DNA from: an uncultured Colwellia sp.
Lineage (GTDB): Bacteria; Pseudomonadota; Gammaproteobacteria; Enterobacterales; Alteromonadaceae
DNA length: 64,000 nucleotides
Reading direction: 5' to 3'
Assembly: GCA_913058245.1 (NCBI GenBank)
Contig: CAJXQJ010000007.1
Coordinates: forward strand, 1-64,000
In this document: piece by piece, positions 45,238 through 54,814 of the stretch
How the letters are laid out: each line of letters opens with the position of its first letter
Numbering within the stretch: position 1 is the first letter of the stretch
Made by a program: the position numbers and the translations under genes
Notes under the pieces: model-generated
The model's database searches: none
The model's input: the letters and a program-made list of their open reading frames with translations, nothing else
What the model was told of the DNA's origin: nothing

Positions 45238-46068
45238 CTATTTGTTGTTATCTTTTGCATTAATTAAATGCTTACTAATATCTTTTGCAATCGCATTATA
45301 TAAGCACCTAAAACCAGGCGTTAAGTTTTCCATAAAAATTGTCGGGTTAATGTAATATGGTGCCCGTAATCCATGGTAATCAATAGCTTCGCCTAGCTGG
45401 ACAAAGTTAATACCAACAAACTTCATGCTGCGTGCAAGTCGTGGTTCCATCATCACATAAACATGCTTAACACCGGTTTCTATACTCATAGTTGCTGCAG
45501 CCATATACAGGCCAATTGCAATAAATGGAAAACAGCGTAGCTCTGTTTCTGAGTAGCTTGATTCGCTAATAGCACCAACAGCAGAACCTTTAAATTTATC
45601 CGTTTTACGTCGCCTAAAATCGGCTTTTACTGCTAATCGAGAGATTTCAGCTATTTCGCTTCGGGCAAAATTTTTGGGGTGCAACTCATCATTTTGAATA
45701 GCTTCAATGCAATACTTTTCTATTGGTAGTAATTCAGATTCATCAGCTGATTTTACTACTCGAACACAGCTGGTGTATGTATCTGTTGGTTTGTGTTTGA
45801 TCATTGAAAAAATTGATTGGGCGTCAAATTCGTCTTGTTCTTTACCTTCATCTTTTACTTTCTCGAAGGCAAGTTCTTCACAATATACGTTATGGCGAAT
45901 TCGAAAAACTTCATCGCGTAGAGCAGTGTTAATGGCAACTTCTGGCTTTAAAAATTGAGTGAAATGCTCAGCAATATTCATTGCATCATGATTAACTTTC
46001 ATTGATGCAATACGCTTAGTGATGTTCCCTATGACAGGCGCATTTAGCAATTTCTTGCTCCAGCTCAT
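45238..46068 (-). CDS. PEP-CTERM/exosortase system-associated acyltransferase
   Basis: 276-residue GNAT-fold protein related to autoinducer synthases and N-acyl amino acid synthases, resembling TIGR03694 of exosortase loci. It has VFRIRHNVYCEELAFE (about 50-65), the acceptor-side TYTSCVRVVKSADESELLPIEKYC and EISRLAVKADFRRRK with the Arg typical of the family. It probably transfers an acyl chain from acyl-ACP or acyl-CoA to an amino compound; the product is unknown. GAGGGA precedes the ATG. It is followed downstream by the wecB-wecC fusion. Confidence 0.88.
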   Translation of the reverse strand: MSWSKKLLNAPVIGNITKRIASMKVNHDAMNIAEHFTQFLKPEVAINTALRDEVFRIRHNVYCEELAFEKVKDEGKEQDEFDAQSIFSMIKHKPTDTYTSCVRVVKSADESELLPIEKYCIEAIQNDELHPKNFARSEIAEISRLAVKADFRRRKTDKFKGSAVGAISESSYSETELRCFPFIAIGLYMAAATMSIETGVKHVYVMMEPRLARSMKFVGINFVQLGEAIDYHGLRAPYYINPTIFMENLTPGFRCLYNAIAKDISKHLINAKDNNK

Positions 46069-46232
46069 TATTCCCTCAGCTTATTAAAGGCTTAACATTA
46101 AGTGCGATGACTATTATTACTTTATTTAAACGTAGTTGTATAATTAATTTAGTGTTTTATGAGTTGATTATAGAATAAATTAGTTAATTATTGATTAAAT
46201 AGTTGTAAATTTAATCAATTTGTAACTTGTAG

Positions 46233-47048
46233 CTAATGTTTCGTTTTCATCGGGACGATATCGATAGCCGTTTGGTAACCTATATCAAATAGCCCAAGCT
46301 TCTTTTCTTCACACATACCAAAGTCTACCGCCGATGATAAACCAGTATTGATTATTATGGTGTTATGCCAAAATGCATCGTTGATATATTCACGAGAAAT
46401 TGTGGTCATAAAAGTTCTGATTAGTAAGGTGACATAATTTACAATTGGGAATAAGCCGTTAGTTTTTAATTCATCATATTCATGCTCACCACGCAGGCGA
46501 AAACACAATACTGGCGTGCCGTCGTTTGCCCAATCCCGATGCAAAGCATCTTCTGACAAGATGCTGCCGTCTACCATTAGGTGTTTACCAAAATTTTTAA
46601 AGCTAAACACCAATGGAATTGACATCGAAAACCTGACAGCTTGAGAAATTCTCATACCTGGCGTTCGGTCACGATTAAAAATTACTGGCCGACCTGTTTT
46701 TACGTCGGTGGCAACAATATGTAAGTGGGTATTTAGCTCGGCAAAAGTTTTGCCATTTAAATGTTTGTCTACCCATTGCTCAAACACATCACCAGAACTT
46801 AAACCGCCGTTGCGAATGAGACTGAGCAAAGAAAAGCCTCTAAATTGATTGTAATCAGTGGTTACTGCGATATTTTTGATAGCCTCAATGGAAAGCCCTG
46901 AAGCATATAGGCTCGCAATGATGCTGCCTCCAGATACACCTACTAAGTGCGAAAATTCGATATTTAAATCTTTAAGCGCCTGCAAAACGCCAATATGGGC
47001 AGGAAGGCGGGTGCCTCCTCCGGCCAAAATGGGGACTATTTTTGCCAC
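46233..47048 (-). CDS. Patatin-like phospholipase
   Basis: Predicted lipid acyl hydrolase of 271 residues. It has the oxyanion-hole glycines LAGGGTRLPAHIG (about 9-20), the nucleophile Ser39 in GVSGGS and a catalytic Asp in MVDGSIL (DG/A dyad). No signal peptide is seen, so it probably acts on the inner leaflet. The start is a GTG with a strong GGAGGAA site 6 bases upstream. It lies upstream of the exosortase-associated acyltransferase on the same strand, 164 bases apart, and diverges from the protease gene. Confidence 0.88.
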   Translation of the reverse strand: MAKIVPILAGGGTRLPAHIGVLQALKDLNIEFSHLVGVSGGSIIASLYASGLSIEAIKNIAVTTDYNQFRGFSLLSLIRNGGLSSGDVFEQWVDKHLNGKTFAELNTHLHIVATDVKTGRPVIFNRDRTPGMRISQAVRFSMSIPLVFSFKNFGKHLMVDGSILSEDALHRDWANDGTPVLCFRLRGEHEYDELKTNGLFPIVNYVTLLIRTFMTTISREYINDAFWHNTIIINTGLSSAVDFGMCEEKKLGLFDIGYQTAIDIVPMKTKH

Positions 47049-47150
47049 GTATCTTCCTCCGTACCTAAGGTTCTTTAATTATGGGCAAAAATTTCCAATT
47101 CGCTAACTTAATGTATGCTAAGTTGAGGTAAAATGTGAATTTATTAGAAA

Positions 47151-47939
47151 ATGAGTGATTTTATGAGGGCAATAGTTCAACTTACGTTAATAACGCTTTT
47201 AATGCTGAGTAGTACAGTGCGTGCCGATTTAGTAAACACTATAAATGCAATTAAACCCGCTGTTGTCGGTATTGGCGTTTACACGCCGACTGGTCGGCCG
47301 AAAAATCAACTTTTTGGCAGTGGTTTTGTTATTGGTGATGGGAGTTATGTCGTTACTAATAGCCATGTTGTAGATCAAGAGCTAGATGATAGCCTGTTAC
47401 AAAAACTTGCGGTGTTTAGCGGTAAAGGGTCAGCAGCAAAGGTGATTCTAGCTGATTTAATTGCTCGTGATGAAGAACATGATATTGCGCTATTGAAAAT
47501 AATAGGTAAGCCCTTGCCAAGTATGAAGCTGGCCGATAGTAGTTTTATTGCTGAAGGCACCAGTATTGCTTTTACTGGGTTTCCTATTGGCGCAGTATTG
47601 GGGCTTTATCCTGTTACGCATCAGGGGATTATTGCGGCGGTAACGCCAACTATTACACCTGTTGATGACTCCCGACAAATTAGTATTGCAATGTTAAAGC
47701 GGCTGCGTGACCCGTATTTAGTGTATCAATTGGATGCAACAGCTTATCCTGGAAATAGCGGTAGTGCTATGTATGACGTGAAAACAGGAGTCGTTGTTGG
47801 CATAATTAACAAGGTTTTTGTTCAGCAAAGTAAAGAGACGGTGATTAGCAAACCCAGTGGCATAACATATGCTATTCCCGTTAAATATTTGCACCAATTA
47901 TTGCAGAAAAATAATATTAAACTAGCTGAGAACAACTAA
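47151..47939 (+). CDS. Trypsin-like serine protease (S1/DegP-type, no PDZ)
   Basis: Secreted chymotrypsin-fold protease of 262 residues. A signal peptide (ends near TVRA) is followed by His72 in TNSHVVD, Asp111 in EEHDIALLKI and Ser203 in YPGNSGSAMY, forming a complete catalytic triad. No PDZ domain follows, unlike DegP/DegS. The first ATG has no good ribosome-binding site; an ATG four codons later (47163) is a plausible start and also gives a signal peptide. It is convergent with yibQ, 7 bases apart. Confidence 0.85.
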   Translation: MSDFMRAIVQLTLITLLMLSSTVRADLVNTINAIKPAVVGIGVYTPTGRPKNQLFGSGFVIGDGSYVVTNSHVVDQELDDSLLQKLAVFSGKGSAAKVILADLIARDEEHDIALLKIIGKPLPSMKLADSSFIAEGTSIAFTGFPIGAVLGLYPVTHQGIIAAVTPTITPVDDSRQISIAMLKRLRDPYLVYQLDATAYPGNSGSAMYDVKTGVVVGIINKVFVQQSKETVISKPSGITYAIPVKYLHQLLQKNNIKLAENN

Positions 47940-47946
47940 TTTTTAT

Positions 47947-48711
47947 TTACTCTTCTGCCTGAATTTGAGGTGAAATAGCATGAGCTTGATTTGATAATAT
48001 GCTTGATATCGCAACAAGTTCAATATTGTTTTCTTGTAATAAAGGTATCAACTTAGTTAATGACGCAACGGTTTCTGGATGAGGGTGAGCAATAGCAACG
48101 ACCGTTTGATGCTTTTTTGCTGCGAGAATTAATTTCTTAAACTGAGCGCTGATATACGAGTGCTCTAATTGATTATCAAGAAATATACGGCGATGGGTAC
48201 TTGGCACGCCAAAGTTTTTTGCCACTTGTTCTGCTTGGCTATTACCACTGGTTTTACTATCAATAAAAATTAAATTTCGCTCTTTAAGGAACTGCATCGT
48301 CCAAGCCATTGGTTGGTACAGTTCAGTAAGTTTACTGCCCATATGATTATTTATACCCAAAGCAAACGGTACTTCGGCAAATGCATCAGATAATTTGCCT
48401 CGAATACTTAGTTCACTCATTTCGCTCGTTAAGGCTCCAGGGCCTAACTTTTTACCATTTTTTGCTTCCATTGGGATATGCAAGATAACGTCATTTTTTT
48501 TTGCCTTCGCTTGTAATGCTAAAGAGCGGCCATAAGGTGTATGCGGTAAAATTGCATAGCTAATGTTGCCAGGTAAATACAACGCCTGAACATCACTTTT
48601 ACGGTAACCAATATCATCAATGATAATGGCAACTTGTGCTGTTTTAGCTAAGGAAATAGAGGAGCTGAGTATACTGATAAGCAAACAAAGCGCAAAAAGT
48701 ATTCGCTGCAC
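47947..48711 (-). CDS. yibQ: Divergent polysaccharide deacetylase family protein YibQ
   Basis: Secreted protein of 254 residues belonging to the divergent polysaccharide deacetylase family. After a signal peptide (cleavage about residue 22) come VAIIIDDIGYRKSD (IDDxG), ILPHTPYGRSLA, HIPMEAK, LGINNHMGSKLT and VAIAHPHPET. In gammaproteobacteria this gene usually follows gpmI and envC, exactly as here. The start is GTG. Its enzymatic role is uncertain in this family. Confidence 0.92.
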   Translation of the reverse strand: MQRILFALCLLISILSSSISLAKTAQVAIIIDDIGYRKSDVQALYLPGNISYAILPHTPYGRSLALQAKAKKNDVILHIPMEAKNGKKLGPGALTSEMSELSIRGKLSDAFAEVPFALGINNHMGSKLTELYQPMAWTMQFLKERNLIFIDSKTSGNSQAEQVAKNFGVPSTHRRIFLDNQLEHSYISAQFKKLILAAKKHQTVVAIAHPHPETVASLTKLIPLLQENNIELVAISSILSNQAHAISPQIQAEE

Positions 48712-48794
48712 GTAAAGTCTTTTTTATAATAATTTATAGCTGTTAAGCGTAACAGTTAACTGTGATGAAATCGACGATAATCATAGAAATGAAC

Positions 48795-49973
48795 TTATCG
48801 ACACCAAAGTTTTGGGTTTTTGGCGATGCCAGCATGACGAATTTCAAAATAGAGTCCTGATTGCGATTGACCGCCACTTTGCCCTGTTAATGCAATAGGT
48901 TCTCCGGCTTCCACGCGATCACCGACTGATTTAAGTAATGCTTGATTATGACCATATAAACTCATATAGCCGTCGCCATGATCAACTACAGTGACTAAAC
49001 CATAACCTTTCAGCCAATCAGAAAATAAAATGGTACCGCTATGTATGGTTTTTACTTGACGACCAATAGGGGTCGATAAAAACACCCCTTTCCACTTTAA
49101 GTAGCCTTGCTTACGTGTACCAAAACTATGCTGAATCTTTCCTTTTACTGGCCAAGTAAGTTTGCGCTTAAGCTTACTTAACCCTTTTAAGTTCTCTGCA
49201 GCACGAGCTTCTGCTGCCATACGTTTTAATAAAGCAACTATTGATGCTTCTTCTTGTTCAAGCTTGGCTAACTTATCTTGTTCCGTGAGTCTTTTATTAT
49301 TCAGTGCTTTAAGTGTCTGCTTTTGTTTTACTTTCGATAATTCTAGTATTTGCTTTTGTTGATGTTGTTCTTGAGTTAACTGGGTTAATTGCAGCGTTTG
49401 CTGTTGTTGCTGACGAGTGACTTCTTCTAACTTAGTAATTGTAACCTTAAAAGTTTCAATTTCATTAATGCGCGCTTTGTTTAAGTATTGGTAATGAGTA
49501 ATGGTGCGTTGCACACTGGCTGGATTTTCTTGATTAAGTATAAGTTTTAGATAGTCATGATGGCCGGTTGAGTATGCTGCTCTTAATTGTTTTGCTAATA
49601 TTTGTTCTTGCTGTTTTTTATCCGTTTCAAGTTGTTGTTTTTCAACCGCCAGTTGCGCTAGCTTCTTCTTGCTTACATTGAGTTCTGTGGTGGTTTTTTG
49701 CAGTGACTTTGCAATTTTACCTATGGCGATATCATCGGTTTTTAATTGTTGCTCTAAATCCGATATTTTAATATTGGTTGTTGTTAGTGCTTGTTTTTGT
49801 TGGCTAATGGCTTGTTGGATTTCATTAAGTTTTTGATTGGTTTTGTCTGAGTTTTTAGTGTTGGCGTTTTGGCTAAAAGCACTAAGTGAGTAGATAGAAA
49901 GGCATAAACCAACAAGGCCAAAGGCCTTGAAGATTTTAGCTACTTTCAATTCTGTGTAACGTACTAAAAACAC
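48795..49973 (-). CDS. envC: Murein hydrolase activator EnvC
   Basis: Periplasmic activator of the amidases AmiA/AmiB during septum splitting, 392 residues. It has a signal peptide (about 1-35), a long coiled coil (about 40-260, Gln/Lys/Leu rich) and a C-terminal degenerate LytM domain (KGIQHSFGTRKQGYLKWKG region to the end: VKTIHSGTILFSDWLKGYG, VVDHGDGYMSLYGHN). The zinc ligands of true M23 peptidases are incomplete, as expected for EnvC. The start is a GTG with a TTTAGG site, 8 bases after gpmI; the gene is between gpmI and yibQ. Confidence 0.93.
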   Translation of the reverse strand: MFLVRYTELKVAKIFKAFGLVGLCLSIYSLSAFSQNANTKNSDKTNQKLNEIQQAISQQKQALTTTNIKISDLEQQLKTDDIAIGKIAKSLQKTTTELNVSKKKLAQLAVEKQQLETDKKQQEQILAKQLRAAYSTGHHDYLKLILNQENPASVQRTITHYQYLNKARINEIETFKVTITKLEEVTRQQQQQTLQLTQLTQEQHQQKQILELSKVKQKQTLKALNNKRLTEQDKLAKLEQEEASIVALLKRMAAEARAAENLKGLSKLKRKLTWPVKGKIQHSFGTRKQGYLKWKGVFLSTPIGRQVKTIHSGTILFSDWLKGYGLVTVVDHGDGYMSLYGHNQALLKSVGDRVEAGEPIALTGQSGGQSQSGLYFEIRHAGIAKNPKLWCR

Positions 49974-49981
49974 TTTAATAC

Positions 49982-51523
49982 CTAAACAAGCTTCATTAGG
50001 TTGCTACCCGTCATTTCTTCAGGTTGTGGTAGGTCCATTAAGTTTAAAATTGTTGGTGCAATATCGCTTAGCGCACCCGTTTCTGTCGCTTGCGCATTTC
50101 TGCCAACATATATTAGAGGTACAGGTTCACAAGTGTGCGCGGTATGAGCTTGCCCTGAAACGTTATCCAGCATTTGTTCGGCATTACCATGGTCAGCAGT
50201 AATTAAGCATTCACTACCTGTTGTTTCAAGCGCTTTTAATACTCGAGCAATACTTGCATCAACAGCTTCGCAGGCTTTAACTGCTGCATCAAAGTCACCG
50301 GTATGGCCTACCATATCGCCATTGGGGTAATTACACACAATAAAGTCATGTTCACCACTTTCTATTGCAGCAACTAGCTTATCGGTTAACAAAGTCGAAT
50401 TCATTTCTGGTTGTAAATCATAGGTAGCAACTTGTGGTGACGGGATCAGCACGCGTTCTTCACCGTTAAAGGTATCTTCTTTGCCGCCACTAAAGAAAAA
50501 TGTTACATGCGCATATTTCTCTGTTTCTGAAATGCGTAATTGTGTTTTGTTGTGCTTTTCTAGCCATTCACCTAATACGTTGTTGTGAGTGACAGTAGGG
50601 AAGGCACATGATGCCTGAATATCTGCCGCGTATTCAGTTAACATGACAAAATCACTAATTTTAGGCTGGTGTTTCTTTGTAAAGCCAGAAAAGTTAGCTT
50701 CGGTAAAGCTACGACTAAATTGACGTGCTCGGTCAGCACGGAAATTCATAAATATTAAGGCATCGCCATCGTCTACCTTAATGGTTTCACCTTCGCTATT
50801 AGTAATAGCAGAGGCTCTAACAAATTCGTCATTTTCATCACGAGCATAGGCAGCACTTAACGCTTGTGTGGCTGAAGAAAATTCATAGTCGGCTTGGCCT
50901 GAAACCATCAAATTATATGCTGCCTCGACTCGCTCCCAACGTTGATCTCTATCCATGGCGTAGTAACGACCAATAACCGACGCTATTTGGCCACAGCCAA
51001 GTTCAGAAAACTTTTCTTGTGCTTTAATTAATGATGCTTCTGCACTACGTGGTGGTGTATCCCGACCATCTAAAAAGGCGTGTAAGTAAACTTTTGTCGC
51101 ACCTTTTTTAGCCGCCATTTCTAGCATGGCAAAGATATGGTCTTCATGGCTATGAACACCGCCTGGAGATAATAAACCAAAAACATGTATTGCTTTATCG
51201 TTTGCTACTGCAGTGTCGACAGCTTTAGAAAGCGCAGGGTTTACTTGAAACTCATTATCAGCAATGGCTTTGGTAATGCGAGTAAAGTCTTGATAGACAA
51301 TACGTCCAGCACCAAGATTAACATGACCTACTTCAGAGTTACCCATTTGACCATCGGGGAGGCCAACGGCCATACCTGAGGTTTGTATTAGCATATTTGG
51401 TTTATTGGCCATTAAGTCATCGAGTACCGGCGTGTTTGCATGATAAATTGCATTGGATTCAGTACTTTCTCTGTATCCCCAGCCATCTAAAATAATAAGA
51501 ACAGTCGACTTCTTGTTAGGCAT
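49982..51523 (-). CDS. gpmI: 2,3-bisphosphoglycerate-independent phosphoglycerate mutase
   Basis: Glycolytic/gluconeogenic enzyme converting 3- and 2-phosphoglycerate with two Mn2+ ions, 513 residues, the usual length. Visible motifs are [13 protein letters not shown] at the start, the phospho-Ser region [17 protein letters not shown] (Ser about 63), [14 protein letters not shown] and, near the end, DHGNAEQM (metal ligands). AAGGAAA precedes the ATG. It is first in the gpmI-envC-yibQ minus-strand group and divergent from yibN. Confidence 0.97.
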   Translation of the reverse strand: MPNKKSTVLIILDGWGYRESTESNAIYHANTPVLDDLMANKPNMLIQTSGMAVGLPDGQMGNSEVGHVNLGAGRIVYQDFTRITKAIADNEFQVNPALSKAVDTAVANDKAIHVFGLLSPGGVHSHEDHIFAMLEMAAKKGATKVYLHAFLDGRDTPPRSAEASLIKAQEKFSELGCGQIASVIGRYYAMDRDQRWERVEAAYNLMVSGQADYEFSSATQALSAAYARDENDEFVRASAITNSEGETIKVDDGDALIFMNFRADRARQFSRSFTEANFSGFTKKHQPKISDFVMLTEYAADIQASCAFPTVTHNNVLGEWLEKHNKTQLRISETEKYAHVTFFFSGGKEDTFNGEERVLIPSPQVATYDLQPEMNSTLLTDKLVAAIESGEHDFIVCNYPNGDMVGHTGDFDAAVKACEAVDASIARVLKALETTGSECLITADHGNAEQMLDNVSGQAHTAHTCEPVPLIYVGRNAQATETGALSDIAPTILNLMDLPQPEEMTGSNLMKLV

Positions 51524-51740
51524 TATGGTTTCCTTTAAGCTCTCAAAGTGCAGTAAAACGTTGGTTAACGGATAAAATGTAAATTTTCGACGTCAGTATA
51601 TCAAGAGATGGCCGGAATATCTTCTGTCGCTAATGAGAAAATGTTTCGAAAGAATAGCCATATTTGTGGCAAAAACTGTCAATAATGCGATCAAATTCGC
51701 TATGCTGATGTTAAATATTGCATGCAATGAAAAGTTCAGT

Positions 51741-51768
51741 TTGGGTTTATTTTATTAGCCTGTATACT
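51741..51768 (+). promoter_or_regulatory. Possible sigma-70 promoter of yibN-grxC-secB-gpsA
   Basis: TTGGGT (51741-51746) and TATACT (51763-51768) with a 16-base spacer lie 36 bases before the yibN ATG, inside the 280-base divergent region with gpmI. The -10 is good and the -35 is partial. The rest of the region shows nothing that I can assign. Confidence 0.45.
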
Positions 51769-51803
51769 GTGGCCAATTTTTAGTTTATTAGAATATAGAA
51801 TTT

Positions 51804-52232
51804 ATGGACCAACTAATTACGTTTGCAATGAGCCAACCATTATTAAGCACAGCTTGGCTTGCCCTAGTGGTAATGATTATCGTGTTGACGATTAAAATTC
51901 AAATGTCGCCAATTAAGCAACTTAGCACTCAACAAATGACCTTTTTAGTTAACAGAGAGTCAGGTGTAGTTGTTGATACGCGCAGCGAAAAAGACTTCAA
52001 AACAGGCCATATTGTCGATGCAATTCACCTAAATAGTGAAAAAGTGAGTAAAAATGATTTCGCTAGTCTTGAAAAGCATAAAGATGATCCCATCATTATT
52101 GTATGTACAGCAGGTATTAGTGCCAGTAAAGTTGCTAGTCAAATGGCTAAAGCCGGTTTTAAGCGAGTAAATTTACTTAAAGGTGGTATGAATGCTTGGC
52201 AAAATGCTGGCTTACCACTCGCTAAAAAATAA
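51804..52232 (+). CDS. yibN: Rhodanese-like membrane protein YibN
   Basis: 142-residue inner-membrane-anchored rhodanese domain. One N-terminal helix (TAWLALVVMIIVLTIKI) is followed by VVVDTRSEKDFKTGHIVDAIHL and the active-site loop IIVCTAGISASKVA with the catalytic Cys, then LKGGMNAWQNAGLPL. It probably transfers sulfur or senses persulfide at the membrane. It is first in the conserved yibN-grxC-secB-gpsA group of gammaproteobacteria. Confidence 0.93.
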   Translation: MDQLITFAMSQPLLSTAWLALVVMIIVLTIKIQMSPIKQLSTQQMTFLVNRESGVVVDTRSEKDFKTGHIVDAIHLNSEKVSKNDFASLEKHKDDPIIIVCTAGISASKVASQMAKAGFKRVNLLKGGMNAWQNAGLPLAKK

Positions 52233-52253
52233 CTAACACGACGAGATACCCGA

Positions 52254-52508
52254 ATGGCAGTTGATATATATACGAAAGTAACCTGTTTTTATTGTATGCG
52301 AGCGAAAGCTCTGCTTGCTGATTTAGATGTAACCTTCAATGAAATAAAAATCGATGGAGATGCTGCATTACGTGAAAAAATGATCGCACGCAGTAACGGC
52401 GCATCCACAGTACCTCAAATATTTATTAACGACCAACATATCGGTGGTTGTGATGACTTGTTTGCATTACATGCGCAGGGAAAACTAACCTCGCTTATTG
52501 CCAGTTAA
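52254..52508 (+). CDS. grxC: Glutaredoxin 3
   Basis: Small glutathione-dependent disulphide reductase, 84 residues. The redox motif is CFYC (Cys11-Cys14) and the glutathione-binding segment is STVPQIFINDQHIGGCDDLFAL. It acts in the cytoplasm. The gene lies between yibN and secB as in other gammaproteobacteria. Confidence 0.96.
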   Translation: MAVDIYTKVTCFYCMRAKALLADLDVTFNEIKIDGDAALREKMIARSNGASTVPQIFINDQHIGGCDDLFALHAQGKLTSLIAS

Positions 52509-52585
52509 TCGATAGCACAGGCAATAAGTAACAAAAATTGAAATTACATTCGTCTAATAAGGCGAAAAATATAGGAAGTAAGAAA

Positions 52586-53095
52586 ATGGCTGATGAAATT
52601 CAAAACGGCGCGGAAGCGACAAACGAACAACAAGCACCACAATTCGCTATTCAACGCGTATATACCAAAGACATTTCTTTTGAAACGCCAAATTCTCCGG
52701 CTATTTTTCAAAAAGATTGGAAGCCAGAAATTCAATTAGACATTGATACTAAATCAACTAAATTAGCTGATGATACTTTTGAGGTAACTTTATCACTAAC
52801 CGTTACTGCAAAAGTTGAAGAACAAACAGCATTTTTAGCTGAAGTACAACAAGCCGGTATTTTTACTATTGGTAACTTACCTGAAGCGCAATTGGCGCAC
52901 ACGATTGGTGCATTTTGCCCAACCACTTTATTTCCATATGCTCGTGAATCAGTAGCGAATTTAGTTAGTCGTGGTTCATTCCCGCAAATTAACTTAGCAC
53001 CTGTTAATTTCGAAGCATTATTTGCTAATTACGTGCAACAACGTGCTGCGCAAGCAAACGCTGAACAAACACCAGCAAGCACTGAAACACACTAA
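52586..53095 (+). CDS. secB: Protein-export chaperone SecB
   Basis: Tetrameric cytosolic chaperone that keeps preproteins unfolded and hands them to SecA, 169 residues. The ATG at 52586 is chosen because AGGAAG lies 7 bases upstream and SecB proteins begin MADE-like; an upstream in-frame ATG would add 16 unrelated residues. The core is clear: [51 protein letters not shown] and [15 protein letters not shown]. gpsA starts 3 bases after the stop. Confidence 0.97.
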   Translation: MADEIQNGAEATNEQQAPQFAIQRVYTKDISFETPNSPAIFQKDWKPEIQLDIDTKSTKLADDTFEVTLSLTVTAKVEEQTAFLAEVQQAGIFTIGNLPEAQLAHTIGAFCPTTLFPYARESVANLVSRGSFPQINLAPVNFEALFANYVQQRAAQANAEQTPASTETH

Positions 53096-53098
53096 TTT

Positions 53099-54106
53099 AT
53101 GAGTAATAACTCTGCTGCTATTGCGGTAGTTGGTGCAGGGTCGTACGGCACTGCACTTGCTATTTGTTTAGCACGTAATGGTCACCAAACATTACTTTGG
53201 GGACGCGATGCGACTCATGTTGCTGAAATGGCAACTACACGTGCAAATGAAAAATACTTGCCGGGTAGTAAGTTTCCGGAAGCATTAACAGTAAGTGCTG
53301 ATTTAGCCGCTGTGGCTGCCAGTAGTGATAACATTTTATTAGTGGTGCCAAGCCATGCTTTTGGTGAAGTGTTACATCAAATTAAACCTTATTTGCGTAA
53401 AACTGCACGATTGGTTTGGGCGACAAAAGGTTTAGAGCATGAATCTGGCCGGTTGTTACAAGATGTCGCTAGGGAAGTACTCGGAGATGATATTTCTCTA
53501 GCGGTACTTTCAGGGCCAACTTTCGCTAAAGAAATGGCTGCTGGTCTGCCTACGGCTATTTCGTTATCGTCTACCGACGAAAGCTTTGTGAGCGACATTT
53601 CTAATTTATTGCACTGTGAACGCACCTTTAGAGTTTATAGTAATAACGATTTTATTGGTGTACAACTTGGCGGGGCGGTGAAAAACGTTGTTGCAATTGG
53701 TGCTGGCATGGCCGATGGTATCGGCTTTGGTGCTAATGCGCGTACAGCCTTGATCACAAGAGGTTTGGCAGAAATGACTCGCCTAGGCTGTGCCTTAAAT
53801 GCGGAACCTTCTACCTTTATGGGAATGGCAGGTTTAGGTGACTTAGTTTTAACCTGTACCGATAACCAATCACGTAATCGACGTTTTGGTTTAGCCTTAG
53901 GTCATGGTGATTCAGTAGAAAAAGCAATGGCAGGTATTGGTCAAGTTGTGGAAGGGTATCGAAATACTAAAGAAGTGTATTTACTTGCACAGCGAATGGG
54001 TGTTGAAATGCCAATTGTTGAACAGGTTTACCAAGTCTTATATTGCGGTAAAGATGCACGATTAGCAGCGGCTGATTTGTTATCCCGTGAACGTAAATTT
54101 GAATAG
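53099..54106 (+). CDS. gpsA: Glycerol-3-phosphate dehydrogenase [NAD(P)+]
   Basis: Makes sn-glycerol 3-phosphate from dihydroxyacetone phosphate for phospholipid synthesis; cytoplasmic. The 335 residues contain the NAD loop [20 protein letters not shown], the substrate region [25 protein letters not shown], the catalytic Lys in [17 protein letters not shown] and [17 protein letters not shown]. It is the last gene of the yibN operon and is followed by a strong terminator. Confidence 0.97.
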   Translation: MSNNSAAIAVVGAGSYGTALAICLARNGHQTLLWGRDATHVAEMATTRANEKYLPGSKFPEALTVSADLAAVAASSDNILLVVPSHAFGEVLHQIKPYLRKTARLVWATKGLEHESGRLLQDVAREVLGDDISLAVLSGPTFAKEMAAGLPTAISLSSTDESFVSDISNLLHCERTFRVYSNNDFIGVQLGGAVKNVVAIGAGMADGIGFGANARTALITRGLAEMTRLGCALNAEPSTFMGMAGLGDLVLTCTDNQSRNRRFGLALGHGDSVEKAMAGIGQVVEGYRNTKEVYLLAQRMGVEMPIVEQVYQVLYCGKDARLAAADLLSRERKFE

Positions 54107-54140
54107 CGCTCCTGATAATTTATTAGCTCATCAAATTGAG

Positions 54141-54176
54141 AAAAACGGCGTATTATGAAAATAATACGCCGTTTTT
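54141..54176. terminator. Bidirectional terminator between gpsA and trmL
   Basis: A perfect 16-base stem (AAAAACGGCGTATTAT at 54141-54156 with ATAATACGCCGTTTTT at 54161-54176) has a GAAA tetraloop. A and T runs on both sides serve gpsA (plus) and trmL (minus). Confidence 0.93.
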
Positions 54177-54193
54177 GTTTGTTAACTTTAATT

Positions 54194-54658
54194 TTAAACT
54201 GAGTTTACAAAGCCCAGTTGACGCCACGCTTCATAAATGATCACTGCCGTTGCGTTCGATAAGTTCATGCTACGGCTGTCTTTTAGCATAGGGATCCTGA
54301 TCTTATCTTGATCCGGTATTTGTTGTCTAACATCTTCAGGAAGGCCGCCTGTTTCTGAGCCAAATAGTAAATAATCACCTGCTTGAAAATTGACATCGCC
54401 ATAATAACCGGTTGACTTAGTTGTTACTGCTAAGACGCGCTTTGGCTGTTCGCTTTCAATAAAGCTTTGGTAATTTTCGTGGCGCTTCAGTGCGGCAAAC
54501 TCATGATAATCTAATCCTGCTCTTCTGAGCTTTTTATCTTCTAGATCAAAGCCTAATGGCTCAATAAGATGTAACCTAAAGCCAGTATTAGCGCATAAAC
54601 GAATAATATTACCGGTATTCGGTGGAATTTGAGGTTGAAATAAAACGACGTCGAGCAT
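54194..54658 (-). CDS. trmL: tRNA (cytidine/uridine-34 2'-O-)-methyltransferase TrmL
   Basis: SPOUT-class methyltransferase that modifies the wobble base of tRNA-Leu, 154 residues, the usual length. The start [25 protein letters not shown] and the knot region [35 protein letters not shown] are diagnostic. It is convergent with gpsA and divergent from the cation transporter gene. Confidence 0.96.
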   Translation of the reverse strand: MLDVVLFQPQIPPNTGNIIRLCANTGFRLHLIEPLGFDLEDKKLRRAGLDYHEFAALKRHENYQSFIESEQPKRVLAVTTKSTGYYGDVNFQAGDYLLFGSETGGLPEDVRQQIPDQDKIRIPMLKDSRSMNLSNATAVIIYEAWRQLGFVNSV

Positions 54659-54814
54659 ATTGAGCGCTTAATAAATTCTATAATGAATAATATTATACCC
54701 TGCTTACTGTCTAGCTTAATAGCCGTACTGGCAAAAATTATGCTTAGAGGTAGGTTAACTAGCAATATAAAGCTGGGTATTAATACTGATTTAATCACGC
54801 TTGCGGGAGCAAAG

